Part shown: one piece after another, positions 1-11,499 of the stretch
Layout: each line of letters begins with the position of its first letter
How positions within the stretch are numbered: position 1 is the stretch's first letter
Origin: Rhynchonema sp. JSB1_4
Taxonomy: Eukaryota > Nematoda > Chromadorea > Monhysterida > Xyalidae
Assembly (NCBI GenBank): GCA_030248065.1
Contig: JASAMV010000221.1
Location: 21,626 to 85,625 of the forward strand
Length of the DNA stretch: 64,000 nt
Reading direction: 5' to 3'
Position numbers and translations under genes: made by a program
Notes under the pieces: generated by a model
Database searches by the model: none
Seen by the model: the letters and a program-made list of their open reading frames with translations, nothing else
Told to the model about the DNA's origin: nothing

Positions 1-100
1 CATTAGCGTTTAACCGAGGATCCTGAACACCGATTTTCACCCTTATAAGAGTGAGACTGCCGAGTCCCTTCAATTCATGGATTGGTTGAATTACATTCCA

Positions 101-3100
101 CTAACCCCGCACATTTGAGTACATGTGATCACCAGTTGTTTTGCTAGCCAATCGATAGAGCTGTTGAAATTGGGCTGCAAGAAGAGGACGCAATTTTAAG
201 ACCTGGCGGAACGAATCCAATTACTTTACAGACAATCAGACCAGAACAAATGGCAACGAACACGCGCATGCAACATTGGTGTTACAGGGTTGAGTCTGCG
301 ACGGTGGACATGCAGTCCCTCCACCAGCTGGTTGTCGCGTTACGAGTGGGTGTCGTGTGTGCGTGCCGCCCTCGCATGATGACGTACAAGCCGCCCAGGG
401 GTGCCACGAGAATTGACAGTCGGCTGAAGCATGACGTTTCAGTTCGTAGTCAATTACTGTTGGCTTCGAGATGCTAGTATTCTTAATTTTACACCCCTTT
501 GCGATTCCAGGAACTATACACTGCCCATGGCGAAAACCCTAAATTCGGACCTTAGCCCATGTATTTTGAAGGATGTTTTCCGCAGGAGAAACACTCATGA
601 GTGTCACACGGTATTGCCTTCATCAAATGCTATCCGGTCACGATTGCTTGTGTTTACGGATGCCAACAACCATTTATATGCGGATGATGCTCTGGTTAGT
701 GCGACCACGAAATGTCGTATACCTACATGAGTTCCACTTTTTATGTGGCCCCAGCCAGGAGTCGAACGTTTCCAACGAGATCAAAATATCCAACCTCTGC
801 AAGGAACATGTTGATTGCAGCCTTGCTGTTGCCTGGGTGGACAAGGTGTGCCGCCATGAGCACCCTGTGTGTGCACATTTGGATCGCGATGTTGTACACC
901 TCCGGTGCACGTTGATGTACAGGGGGACCATGGATGCCATGTGAAGTGGCAATTCACTGAAAACGCGTTGTTCACCGTTTTTCTCAAATTTGAGCGCAAC
1001 TGTGCTTGGCGTGCGGTACCACCGTCCTGTTTCCGTCCTCATGTTCGCATTTAGTCACGGCATAACGGTGATTTTCCTATATTTAGTTTTTTTGCGACCA
1101 TTAAACATGAAGTTGTTGGGAAGCTTTTATATACCTATGGATTGCACTGCTCATACTAACGCTCACAAAATCAGTGAATATTCTCTTGTCGAAAACTTTC
1201 ATTACAGGATGTGGTCGCGTTTATAAACCAAAATCGATTCTGATGTTTGCAAAACACACACAGGTCAGGTACATATGCAATGTCGATGTTTCTATTGTTA
1301 AGTTTTAGGAGAATAACCCTTTTTTGCAAATCATGCCAAAAAAACGGGGGAAGTTATGTACCTGGACAAGGAACATGGTTGTTGCAGGGGGCAGTTTCCG
1401 GTCCCGGACATTTGCTGCCGGCACCCGACGGTTGGCTGATGATGTTAGGGTTGCGGGTTCGAATCCCGCCCGTGCATGTTGATGAGCAAGCCTGCCACGG
1501 ACCCCAATTAAATTCGCATGCGGCTGGAATGGATGTGGTGAATGAATTGTTGTCTATCCTCAGTCACTTCCTTCGATATCTAATCAAACATCAAGCAGCC
1601 CGTTCGTATAGGAATGGTTTCGGTGATGTTTTACGAGCAGAAAAACTTAATGGAACCCACAGCTGCACAACACTTCTGCATTGCAGGGTGACGATAGATC
1701 GGGAGGACACTCACGCCCTCCATGTTCGGGATATCTCGTAATGAGGGGTTTCTTGATTTTCACCCCTCCTTGGCACGTTTTACTGCACGGAGCCCACTCA
1801 GCCCAACCGGACACCTCGCAATCAACTGAAACATTTCTGCGCATGTCACTTTCTGGCAGCTGAGTTTTGTGGCTGGCCCAACGGCGTACTTTTTTGTGTG
1901 AACATGCACGTCGTTCTTCCTGAACTGCAAGTTCGATCAAGGTAAAGTTAATTGCCAGCCTCCAAACACTTGGTAGAATTTGCACCGCTTCGCGTGTGCT
2001 CACACAAAAACATTTTTGCGACCCAATTAACTCAGACCCAGAAAGCCTACAAGCCGACCCCAAGTCTTGCTTGGCAAAGATGCTGTATTTTCCTTTTGTG
2101 CAAGTTATACCTGGATACGCTCAGATGACTCAAAATGACCAATGAATGATGCACAAAAACCACCATCGAAACTTTAAGTCGGTCAAAATCCATAAAATGT
2201 AAGAAAACGTCATCGATCAAACCCTTGGTCGGTCCCGGTGTCGGAGTTGCCGGAACAGAGCAAAGTGGACATGGTTGTTCTTCATATTTCATCTTTGGAC
2301 ACGACTCAGCACTGCCGTCTGTCAGGACGCCAGCCCGGTAGCGTTCTTTCGACGAGGTACAGTGTCTGGGACAGCTGGTCCACTCGTGCCATGTGTATTG
2401 ACATGGCTCTGTAAGCTTGTCTTTCTCAGAGACTTTTTTTGGAATTAGACTTGTGGGCAGTTTTGAGAATACGTCCATGTTTCATGCTTACGCACGAAAA
2501 ATACGGTACAGTCCCAGCTGCAACTCCTAAGCGAACGAATGCTTAGCCTTGCACCTGGAAGCCCCTGCAGGCTCCATTGATTTCATATGCAAGCTTAGCC
2601 TGCAGGCGCATGGAGGCTTGGCGGAGGCGCCTGCAGGCTCCGCTGGTTTCTTTTCTTAACTGGGCAAATTCTGCATCGCCTAGAATTGCAGCTGGTACTG
2701 TATCTTTCGGAGATTTTTTCAAAGCCTTTGACGCGTGACGGGGCATTCACTTTGCAGCCCAAATGATAGTTTAGGTGGTAGCTATACAAGTCATGTGCTT
2801 CATGGATCAGGCAACGATTTTAAAAAATTCTTCAAGTTAGAGTAATGTAGGAGCAGAAACTTACCTCCACCGCCACCAGCGCCACAACCAGCACTGTCGA
2901 AATAGATCATGCCTGACACTGGAGTGAGTGTGTCATACTTGGTGTATCGGTGGTGATGCAGAATGCAGTGACCAGTGCTCGTGTAGAACGAACCCGCTCT
3001 GGAAGTTTTTGAAATTTTTAAAATGATCCCCTACAGTTTCCCATGACATATTCTCTCGATTGGTTCATTGTGACGTGAAACATCTCCCACTGGTCAACTG

Positions 3101-3467
3101 ACCAACATGACGGCGCCCAACTGCTGGGTGATTTACATCATGATGTTTCATGATGTTCTCAATCTGTGCACACATCATGAACAAGTCGCAGCTGCAGAAA
3201 TAATCTGCGATCTATTCGGATCCTGTGTTCTGGCAAGCAAACAACATCGCAAAACACCACTTCCCCATCAACCAACTTGCAGCCGGACGTTCCCTGACAG
3301 TTTTGTTTGCACGCCGACAAGCTTGAAACAATTTCGACAACGTCGTTTAGAACGTCGTTCGTACTCATCATATCTGGCTTTTCATTGCAGAACTTCTCAT
3401 GACGCTGTGCAATAGCAATTGATGGTAGGAATGACACAAAGCATAGACAGACAGAGATCATGAACAT
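101..3467 (-). CDS. Secreted apple/PAN-like + 5x thrombospondin type-1 protein, copy A (8 exons)
   Basis: Exons in transcript order: 3277-3467, 2865-2998, 2223-2408, 1661-1825, 1362-1523, 795-956, 262-423, 101-174. All phases close, giving 411 aa. The start ATG at 3467 opens a hydrophobic signal peptide (MFMISVCLCFVSFLPS...). Residues ~30-105 form a cysteine module with CKQNCQ and GHCILHHH, resembling an apple/PAN domain. Five TSP1 repeats follow at about 109-170, 171-225, 226-279, 280-333 and 334-387, each with a W-x2-W or W-x-x-C pattern, a CxxxC core and CxGG. The first repeat is divergent. A 24-residue tail ends in TAG. The repeats are each encoded by one phase 1-1 exon, three of them exactly 162 nt. 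Expected role: extracellular adhesion or binding through TSP1 repeats; ligand unknown. A tandem paralogue lies at 5046-8836. I see no transmembrane segment after the signal peptide. The apple/PAN label is the weakest part. Confidence 0.82.
2509..2700. mobile_element. Tc1/mariner-type MITE, CTGCAG-rich, in intron 2 of TSP1 copy A
   Basis: A 192-bp element with inverted ends CAGTCCCAGCTGCAA and TTGCAGCTGGTACTG, flanked on both sides by TA (2507-2508 and 2701-2702). That is the target duplication of the Tc1/mariner superfamily, whose ends often begin CAGT. The inside is rich in CCTGCAGGC words. It has no coding capacity. It belongs to the same family as the larger element at 7842-8574 and is absent from the matching intron of copy B. 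Confidence 0.75.
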
Positions 3468-5045
3468 GACTAATATATTTTGTAATTTGACTGCCTTGCG
3501 GGATTTTGTGATGTCGATTGAAACGGAATACTGCGTTTCGGATAGTATTCGCTCTTTGGTGCTTGAAAATATGCCACGCGGCTCCAATCAAAGCTATGTA
3601 TATGTGGGTAAATTACGTGATTCACGTGGGTGGCGTTGAACATGCATATGTGCAGCTTATACAAGTCACTAAACATTGGCAAACTAGTCTGTTGATTATA
3701 TTTCGACATAGTTGTATTATACATATTTGGCTCCAAACCGTTATTGTATCCGATGCTCCTGGGAAACGGTCAGACAGACCACGCTTGTCTTGGTGCTTTT
3801 GTGAGCTTGGATGAGCGTAGAGCAGCAAATTGAATAAAAGCACAATTTAAAACCAAACCAAAATCAATTCATTTTTCTATTTTCAAAGCAACATCACATT
3901 TCAATTCAATTGTAATGCTATAACAGCTTTACCATGTTTCACCCGCCCGCGTATTAGAAAGCCATACAATCGGCTCAGAGATTTGGTCCAACCATCAAGG
4001 GTGATGTACTCAACACAGTCATATTTGCGAAAAATATATATGGTCCAATCATGGTTACATATGTATGTGTATCTTGTCCATTGTTTCATATTCTGACCAC
4101 ATTTTACACGGTTGTTTACGCATATTTCGTTCAACGTTAAAACATTAGTGTTTATGGCAAATGATGGTAATGGAGCAAAAATAACTTCCAACGAATGTGC
4201 GACACTTGAGCCACACGGCAGCGAAAAAAATGAATAATGTTCACACTCTTATCTCAGACGCTTAGAGGTATAAATCCACTTTAATCCAACGGTCAGCCCA
4301 GTTCCTTGTTTTCATCCAACACAAAGTTTAGTTCGGCCACAAGTAACAGGTGATCCCTTGATCGACGGAGCCTGCATAATTGGCCTGCAACAAACCAAGA
4401 TTGCACTTTTTGCGATGCCAGGCTCCTAATTTATTCGAGTGACGTTTCATGCCATGCCATGCATTCTCAACGATCACTTACAAGCACGCTGTTCCGTTCA
4501 TTGGCGTCCTGTGTGTAGAAATGGTCCCATTGACCATTCAGTGTATTGATACGAATGCGATACAACGGCACTGTTGCGCCACAATGGTTGGCCAAATGGG
4601 GTGGCACACAGTAACCCAGCGCAGCCTCGTGACGATAGCCTGCGGTGCAAAACAGGGATATCTTCTAGTACGAGCATTTTAGTGCGTGACGGCGTGGATA
4701 TTGTGACGATGGTGTGATCTTGCAGGCTAAACTGACAATAAGCTGTTGCCATTGCCAATGTACAGCGCCCAATGAAAAACACAATTCACTATCCAACTGT
4801 TGCTAACCAATGCGTGCCAGTTCGTGTGGGTCGAGGGTGAGCATATGATCAACTTGAGGATACGGTCCAGAACCTCTGATCAGTGGCGCTTTCTGGGGAC
4901 AGAATGGGCCACTGTACTCGTTCATGATTATTGTGCCTGGACTGCCCTCGGTACGGAAACCGAATTTACTGCCCTCGGCTGCAAATAATGATCAGCTGGG
5001 ATCGATTTGTGATCGCTTGACTAAAAGTGGTTGAATAAAACTTGG
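3468..5045. other. Intergenic region between the two TSP1 genes
   Basis: Holds the upstream region of copy A and the 3' flank of copy B. Minus-strand open frames at 3901-4191 (96 aa) and 4498-4782 (94 aa) lack recognisable domains and convincing splice context, so I do not call them. No RNA gene or hairpin element seen. Confidence 0.5.
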
Positions 5046-8000
5046 CTAACTCGGATGCAGCGAATACATGTGATCACCATTTACGGAACTCGCCATTCGA
5101 TACAATGGTTTTCGATGGGCTGCACAAAGTATGAACGACACGGTTATATACATACAACTGCACGATTCTAAGTAATCAAATTGCAACATGATAACACACC
5201 CCTGCATCCTACATGACCATTGCACGGCTCACTCTGCGCTGGGGGACAAGCAACCCCTCCACCAGCCGACTGTCGCGTTACGAGCGCATGTCGTGTGCGT
5301 GTGCCGCCCTCACATGATGACGTACAGGCCGACCAGGGGTGCCACGAGAATTGGCAGTCGGCTAAAGCATGATGTTTCAGGGCCTTTCGTTGCCACGCAC
5401 GGTATACTTTAGTATGGTCCGAAAGGAACTTCCTAGTGGGAAAAGGCCCTCCAGCATACCGTTTATCTAGCTTTGGTGAAACATCAACGCTGCCAGCGTG
5501 CTGGCTTCGCATTTTGGGAAAAGCTTGTTGACTAGCTTGCTATTGAAAAAAAAATAGCTAGCTAGTTTCAAAATTGACTTCCCTTTTGCTCTGGCTTAGG
5601 TTTGGTCTTCGGCTTTGTTAGGCTCAGGCTTAGGCTTAGGCCAAACCTTGAGCAAACCCGTGCCCTCTATCACGAAATCGAAAATTTGAGTTTTCTCTCT
5701 GTCAAGGCAACTGGACTAGCTTTTCCCAACATGCGCTGGCTTCACACCCAACTCATATTTGCATGCTACTCCATATTAGGCTCACGATTCCCATTTCGAG
5801 CATTTCAGCCCATTTTCAGAGCATGTGCCTTGGTATAACAAGTTCAAGTGCCTGACCATGTCATATCTACATCAATACAAAGATCAACCTCTGCAAGGTA
5901 CATGTTGATTGCAGCCTTGCTGTTGCCTGGGTGGACAAGGTGTGCCGCCATGAGCACCCTGTGTGTGCACATTTGGATCGCGATGTTGTACACCTCCGGT
6001 GCACGTTGATGTACAGGGGGACCATGGATGCCATGTGAAGTGGCAATTCACTGAAAATAGGGTCGGGTCGTCTCTGGCTTATTTAGATGGGTTCCGTGTG
6101 CTGTTTTTTGTGAAGAGCGCCTAAAAATAAGAAAGACACATACCCGAACACGGAATATGGCCATTGCAGGGGGCACTCTCCGGCCCCGGACATGTGCTGC
6201 CGGCACCAGACGGTTGACTTATGATGTTAGGGTTGCGGGTTCGAACCCCGCCCACGCATGTTGATGAGCAAGCCTGCCACGGACCCCAATTAAATTGGCA
6301 TGCGGCTGGAATGGATTTGGAATGTGTCATTACCGATGCTTAGTCAAACATCAGGCAGTCAGTACATGACCAGTGCGTAGAACACTGTTTAGCTGATGTT
6401 TCATGGCACACAAACTTACAGCTGCACAATATTTCTCCATTGCAGGGTGACGATTGATCATGTGGACATGGTTCACCGCCACGTTCGGGAAGTGTCTTGA
6501 TGATGGGTTGTTTGGTCTTCACCCCGCCTTGGCAGGTTTGACTGCACGCACTCCACTCGGACCAACCGGAGATCGCGCAATCAACTGAAACATTTCGTTT
6601 GGTTGACCTTGGGTGGAATTTTCGAAACGGTGTAAAGGTCAGTTGGGCGTAAAGGTCGGTGTAAAGTTCGGTCGAAAGCTCGGTCGGCGTAGCTCGGTGT
6701 AAACGTGAAACATTGCCTGTTATTAACGTGGAATGTTTCAAGTTTACACCGAGGTCTATCACACTGAGCTGTCGACCGAGCTTTCCACCGACCTTTACAC
6801 CAAACCGACCTTTACACCGTTTCGAAAATATCACCCCTTGTCAGATTACAAATTGCTGAAATTCAAGAAACTACCATAGGTGACAAATCACCATCAAACC
6901 CTTACTCGGTCCGGGCTGGGTTGGTGCCGGAGTACTACAGTGGCTGTTACACGGCTGCTCTTCGTATTTGTACGCTTCACACTCTCCGGTACTGGTTTCC
7001 TTCAGGATCCCAGCTCGAAAACGGGGTTGTGACGTGATGCAGGGTCTCGGACAACTAGTCCACTCATACCAAGTGTACTGGCACGGCTCTGCAAAATGGA
7101 CTGTGTTTAGTTTTTTGAGAATATTTCTGGCGGGTGTAGAAAAACTTATTCGTCGTTCCTGTGTCTTGTCTTAGTCACGTAACTTTTTGTCTTGAAGATA
7201 TTTCGAAGTTTATTGATGCAGCTGATAAAGAACTTCAACACTGGTCCAAATTAATGACCAGTCAATCTTGACATATCCGCGGTGCAAAAATTGTGGCGGG
7301 ACAAATCACTATGTATGATACCGACTTGTCTGCGTTCTTTGGAATTTATAAGTGACGTTCACAACACTTACCCGCGCCAGCGCCACAACCAGCAGTGTCG
7401 AAATAGATCATGCCTGGCACCGAAGTAAGTGTGTCATACTTGGTGTATCGATGGTGATGCAGAATGCAGTGACCAGTGAGGGTGTAGAACGAACCCGCTC
7501 TGGGAGGTTTGTTTGAAATTGTTGATCATTTTTATTTCTCCGGTCCAAGTTCAAAACCGGGTCCAGGGCAATGCCCCAGTTGCAGCTGAGTGCAGCCATT
7601 TTTTCTGACTGGGTTTTCGGTTAGGCAAACTACGCCAACACGAGCCCGATTTCGGAGTTGGTGCACTAGCAAAACAAAAAGAAAGAGAAATCCTCATGCG
7701 CCACGTTGTATTCCACAACGTGTAACATTCCCATATCAGCAGCCACGTATGAATGTTTCACCAATCTAGCACCTTCGAAATCGGGCTCGTGTTGGCGTAG
7801 TGTTGCTATATGTGACGTGATGCATACTGTACATATACATACAGTACCAGCTGCAATTTTTGGCTGATTGAGGCCTGCGCCTGCAGCGCCTGCAGGCTCA
7901 AGAGCCTGCGCAGGCTCAATATAAAAGATAGCAGCCTGCAGAGCCTGCAGGCTCGGCGCAGGCTTCGCAGGCCCAGTGTATAAGCGGTCGCAGGCGCAGG

Positions 8001-8836
8001 CTCATGAGCCTGCAGCGCCTGCAGGCTCGGCAGATGCACAGCTGCGCTTGCTTGTTTTTGTGACATTTATGGACGGAGTGCGTATTATCTCGTATTTAGC
8101 CATTAGTACAGTATATGGATATTTGTTGCATGTTTTATTAGTACATGATTACCTTTCTTATAGTTTTCTGCTGAAACTTGACAAAAAACGCGAAAAGGAA
8201 CTTGTGTCTTATTAAACAGTGAATCTGGATAAAATGTGGCCTTATCGACAGTTTTATTGCTTATTCTTTCAACGCTTTGGTTTTTTTCAGCGTGAACGTT
8301 GTATAAATGCTTCAAACAACTGAGAAAAACTGAATTAAAATCATATCACAAAGCACAAAAAGTAGCTGTGCATCCGCCGAGCCTGCAGAGCCTGCAGGCG
8401 CTGCAGGCTCATGAGCCTGCGCCTGCGACCGCTTATACACTGGGCCTGCGAAGCCTGCGCCGAGCCTGCAGGCTGCTATGTTTTGTATTGAGCCTGCGCA
8501 GGCTCGTGAGCCTGCAGGCGCTGCAGGCTCTGCAGGCGCAGGCCTCAATCAGCCAAAAATTGCAGCTGGTACTGTACGTGTGTTGAGCCCTGTACAGGCA
8601 CGACACAACCACAAGCTGAAATTAGCCTCCGTCCCTTTTTTAACCAACTTGCAACCAGATGTTTGCTGACAGTTTTGTTTGCAAGCCGCCAGATTGGGAA
8701 CAACTTCGACAACGTTGTTCAGAACGTCATTTGCGCTCATCGAATCCTGCTTTTCGTTGCAGAACATCTCGTTGACGTGTGCACCACCGGGCGATAGGAA
8801 CAGTGTGAAGGACAGGACAAGTGTTGTGATGAACAT
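5046..8836 (-). CDS. Secreted apple/PAN-like + 5x thrombospondin type-1 protein, copy B (8 exons)
   Basis: Exons in transcript order: 8649-8836, 7372-7499, 6900-7088, 6420-6584, 6144-6305, 5889-6050, 5200-5361, 5046-5119. All phases close, giving 409 aa. The plan is identical to copy A: signal peptide (MFITTLVLSFTLFLS...), cysteine module with CKQNCQ, five TSP1 repeats and a short tail ending in TAG. The exon 1 donor (AA|GTTGGT), exon order, exon sizes and terminal exon (74 nt) all match copy A, so the pair arose by tandem duplication. Three mobile elements separate the copies structurally: a 733-bp hairpin element in intron 1 and a 226-bp foldback element in intron 3 of this copy, and a 192-bp element in copy A. 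Exon 6 differs from that of copy A at only one base that I can see, whereas neighbouring exons are visibly more diverged. Function is inferred only from domain type. Confidence 0.82.
6611..6836. mobile_element. Foldback MITE, GGGTGGAATTTTCGAAACGG family, copy 1
   Basis: A 226-bp near-palindrome. The ends are GGGTGGAATTTTCGAAACGG and CCGTTTCGAAAATATCACCC, and both arms carry GTGTAAAGGTC / GACCTTTACAC words. It is flanked by CTT on both sides (6608-6610 and 6837-6839), a 3-bp target duplication. The centre contains GTGAAACATT and GAATGTTTCA. It sits in intron 3 of TSP1 copy B and is missing from copy A, so it inserted after the duplication. Confidence 0.75.
7842..8574. mobile_element. Large hairpin Tc1/mariner-type element in intron 1 of TSP1 copy B
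   Basis: A 733-bp element flanked by TA (7840-7841 and 8575-8576). The ends are CAGTACCAGCTGCAA and its complement. The two arms, about 7842-8045 and 8370-8574, are inverted copies ~205 bp long, packed with CCTGCAGGC and GAGCCTGC words that are themselves palindromic. The ~320-bp loop has no convincing gene. Open frames seen on both strands within the arms are repeat artefacts (Leu/Gln/Ala-rich). Non-autonomous; source transposase not in this window. Confidence 0.78.
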
Positions 8837-9251
8837 GGCTATTCACTTAATTTTGGCTTTTTTCTTAAATTTTTTGATACGCCTGATGGCTCTTCGGATG
8901 AATAAGTTGTGAGAAAATGGCCTTGATTCGAATTTATGCAAGCGCTTTACCAATGCGTAGCCCGTAGCGTTATTGTTGCGGTATGAGTCTGCCTAATTCC
9001 GAAAAACGTGCTCGCAGTTCGCTACTGGTAAGACCAGTCTGATACCCACGGGAACTATTTTAACAGCTTAGGTATTTATAAATTTTCCCACCAATGCCCC
9101 ACTTAGTCTGAATGAACTGTTTTTATTTAAAAAAAAACCATTTAGTGGCAAAAGTAACCGCACGCACAGCAGGTTGTATACACCCCACGTTTTTTTTCAA
9201 CAGATCCAACACAAATTAAGCCCAGTTCACAATTAGACGCCAATTAGGTTT
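8837..9251. other. Intergenic: upstream of TSP1 copy B and 3' UTR of the short carboxypeptidase
   Basis: 415 bp. Apart from the polyadenylation signal near 9122 nothing is recognised; no TATA-like or repeat feature stands out. Confidence 0.5.
9122..9127 (-). promoter_or_regulatory. Polyadenylation signal AATAAA of the prodomain-less carboxypeptidase
   Basis: On the minus strand AATAAA lies about 125 nt beyond the TAA stop at 9252, a normal 3' UTR length. Confidence 0.6.
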
Positions 9252-11113
9252 TTATTTTTTGCTAATCTCCAACAACATGCGTTTCAATCCATTTAGCAGC
9301 TCTTTGCCGCATTTCGATGCTTCAGACGCCGGTGTTCGAAAACCATACAATACGCTGACGCCACCCCTCGGCCTAAGCTCCACGGTGTAAACATAGGGAA
9401 TACCCAGGGATTTAGCCCAATCACCACTGGTGCCCGACGCTAAATCTGAAAGATAAGCTCGATGAAGTTTCATAATTCTTGTTTGTGGTGTCAATTTGAA
9501 TGATTGTTGCTCTCAGAAATGCGAGCAATAAAATTATGGCACCGATAGCTGATGGGCATGATAACAAGCGTGTGTGATCCACTGGGTATTGTGTTTCAAG
9601 CCTTCATTGCAAAGACTTCATTGAGACAGTTGGCACTCAACAAAGAATGCCATCGTGCATTTCGCTTTCACCAAAGCTCAAAATTCTGCCAGCGCGACTC
9701 ACGTACATAATTTAGCTGAGTGGCGAACTGTGTAACGGTGACCAAATGTTTCGGTCATAGATTCAGACGCTGCTTTCGCCACGTGCATCTAGGGGAACCA
9801 CATTCTTTTTTTAATTCCAAATATAAATGTTTATATTTTTTGCAGCCAACCATTTCAGTGAAGTTCGGCGCATATGAGCCTCTGGCATATCCATACGGAA
9901 CGAGCAACTTGCGTCCATAAGAGTGTAACGTGAGAAACAGGTTGATTTTCGATTGCGATTGCAGTTCAAGCACTTTGGCAGCGTATGCCGATGTTTCAGG
10001 CTCGGATAGAGGGTGGGGACCACGGTAAATGTCGGAGCAAGGATTCGAACTTGAACCAGATCCTGAAGGTAGTGGTAAACCGTTGTTGTCATGCCCATTG
10101 ATTCAAAGAACAGTGCCATTAGCTGAATACCTCCCCACTTAAACGGAAAGTTTCGGTTAAAATCCACACCACAGCACCGGCCACTTGACAAACGGCAAGC
10201 CTGACCCCGGCGGCCTCGTGTTTTGCGCCACAAACGACGTCCCTGACAGACAATGTGATGTTTCAGTGCTTCACATTGGATGCAAAAACAGTTTCATTAA
10301 AATGACTTGAGTCCACGAGTATTCATATCCATCCGGGTTAGCATTCGGCACAATATGCAACTGAGCCATGTCCAGTATTTGACTGACATCCGGTTCGGTG
10401 GATTGGGTGAGCAGGGCCCAGATCACGTGCAGCGATGTCGCGTGTGCGATCCATTCACGTGCGTGCACACCTGCGATTGTTGGCCTGGTACACATGAGAT
10501 CACCCATTGACTTCACTCAGTTATCACATGTGGAATCCACTGGCCTGTTCATAGGGTTAGACCTTAGACTCAGTCTCGTCCTGAGCCTGAGTTAAAGCTC
10601 TTGTTACCCCACGAGCCTGAATCATAGCTTGAAGACAAACTCAATAAAAATTTCAAATATTGCGGTAGCCACCGTATACTGTGCACCTGCGTCAAGCCAG
10701 ACCATCCACTTTATGCTCTTTGTCGGTTTGGCGATCTGTGAAAAAAACAAAACACGCTTGAAAGGATTTATTTTGAAACGTCGTGGTTTCTTAAACCTGT
10801 ATTCCCTTGATGTCACGTCCTTCCGCTGATTTACCCACGTGAAACATTTGCGCATTCCACGGAATGTATCTGGCCGCAGCGTGTAGAAAGTTCAGTTGCT
10901 AGAAACTAGAAAAGTACTAAAAAAATTTATCAGCACTCAGCATCCATTTTCGAAAGGACTAACATCTTCGTATCGGTAGTACTTGTCAGGGCCAAATGTG
11001 TCAAGCGTGTCTGTCTGTGCAAACGAACCGATATCTGACTTCGGCGCTTGAATTCGTGCACAATTCTCGTCAACCGCTGCTAGCACTATCAAAATGACGA
11101 CAATCGGCCACAT
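9252..11113 (-). CDS. M14A zinc carboxypeptidase lacking the activation prodomain (8 exons)
   Basis: Exons in transcript order: 10964-11113, 10797-10898, 10687-10735, 10307-10470, 10131-10242, 9851-10062, 9707-9788, 9252-9445. Phases close to 354 aa. The start ATG at 11113 begins a short hydrophobic leader (MWPIVVILIVLAAV), and the mature-enzyme start follows at once (DIGSF, KYYRYED). Zinc ligands are visible: His103 and Glu106 in HAREW, and His239 in TLHSYG. Substrate carboxylate binding is by Asn184-Arg185 (FNRNF), and the catalytic Tyr291 and Glu313 are 22 residues apart as in carboxypeptidase A. The S1' position equivalent to bovine CPA 255 is Gly298. M14A enzymes normally carry a ~95-residue inhibitory propeptide; here it is absent, and only 386 bp separate this start from the upstream paralogue. 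A likely polyadenylation signal lies ~125 nt after the stop. It may be constitutively active, or inhibited in another way. Confidence 0.87.
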
Positions 11114-11499
11114 TGTGTCAAAAGTAAAAGTTGTGTAACAAGTATTACGTTCCGTATGTTTTCATGCACATGGATTGTGTCCGTTTTGTTGATATGTTTT
11201 TTTGGAAATAATTGCTTTTATATTTTTTTGGCTTCAAAGGCAAGCGATGTGCGTGTGACACAGCCACAGCCCACAGGCGGCGAAAAAGCCTAATATGTAA
11301 ATGAACGAAAATTCATGAATGCGATAATCGCTGGTCGTTATTCTTGAGGTTTATGATCGACATCGATATCCAGCTTTGTATGTTGGTCGCCTATTGGTCC
11401 ATAATACAGCTTAGCTCACAGTTCAATACGGCATGCATACAGAAATGTAGCGTATCACAATTATTCCTATGAAACATCAGCGATTGAAAAATGCAATCG
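11114..11499. other. Intergenic between the two carboxypeptidases
   Basis: 386 bp. It must hold the promoter of the prodomain-less gene and the 3' UTR of the prodomain-bearing gene. One TGAAACATC word lies at 11470. No prodomain exon remnant was found here, which supports true loss in the downstream gene. Confidence 0.55.

Noticed and set aside
1440..1475. tRNA-like B box (GGTTCGAATCCCGCC) and its copy near 6236
   Set aside because: It lies inside a TSP1 coding exon in both paralogues; no matching A box, acceptor stem or anticodon arm fits around it.
5600..5645. TTAGGC-like units resembling nematode telomere repeat
   Set aside because: Only two or three units, shared with a dispersed repeat family (15.2 kb, 52.6 kb); not a telomeric array.
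7806..8586. Leu/Gln/Ala-rich open frames on both strands
   Set aside because: Produced by the palindromic CTGCAG hairpin element; mirrored on both strands.
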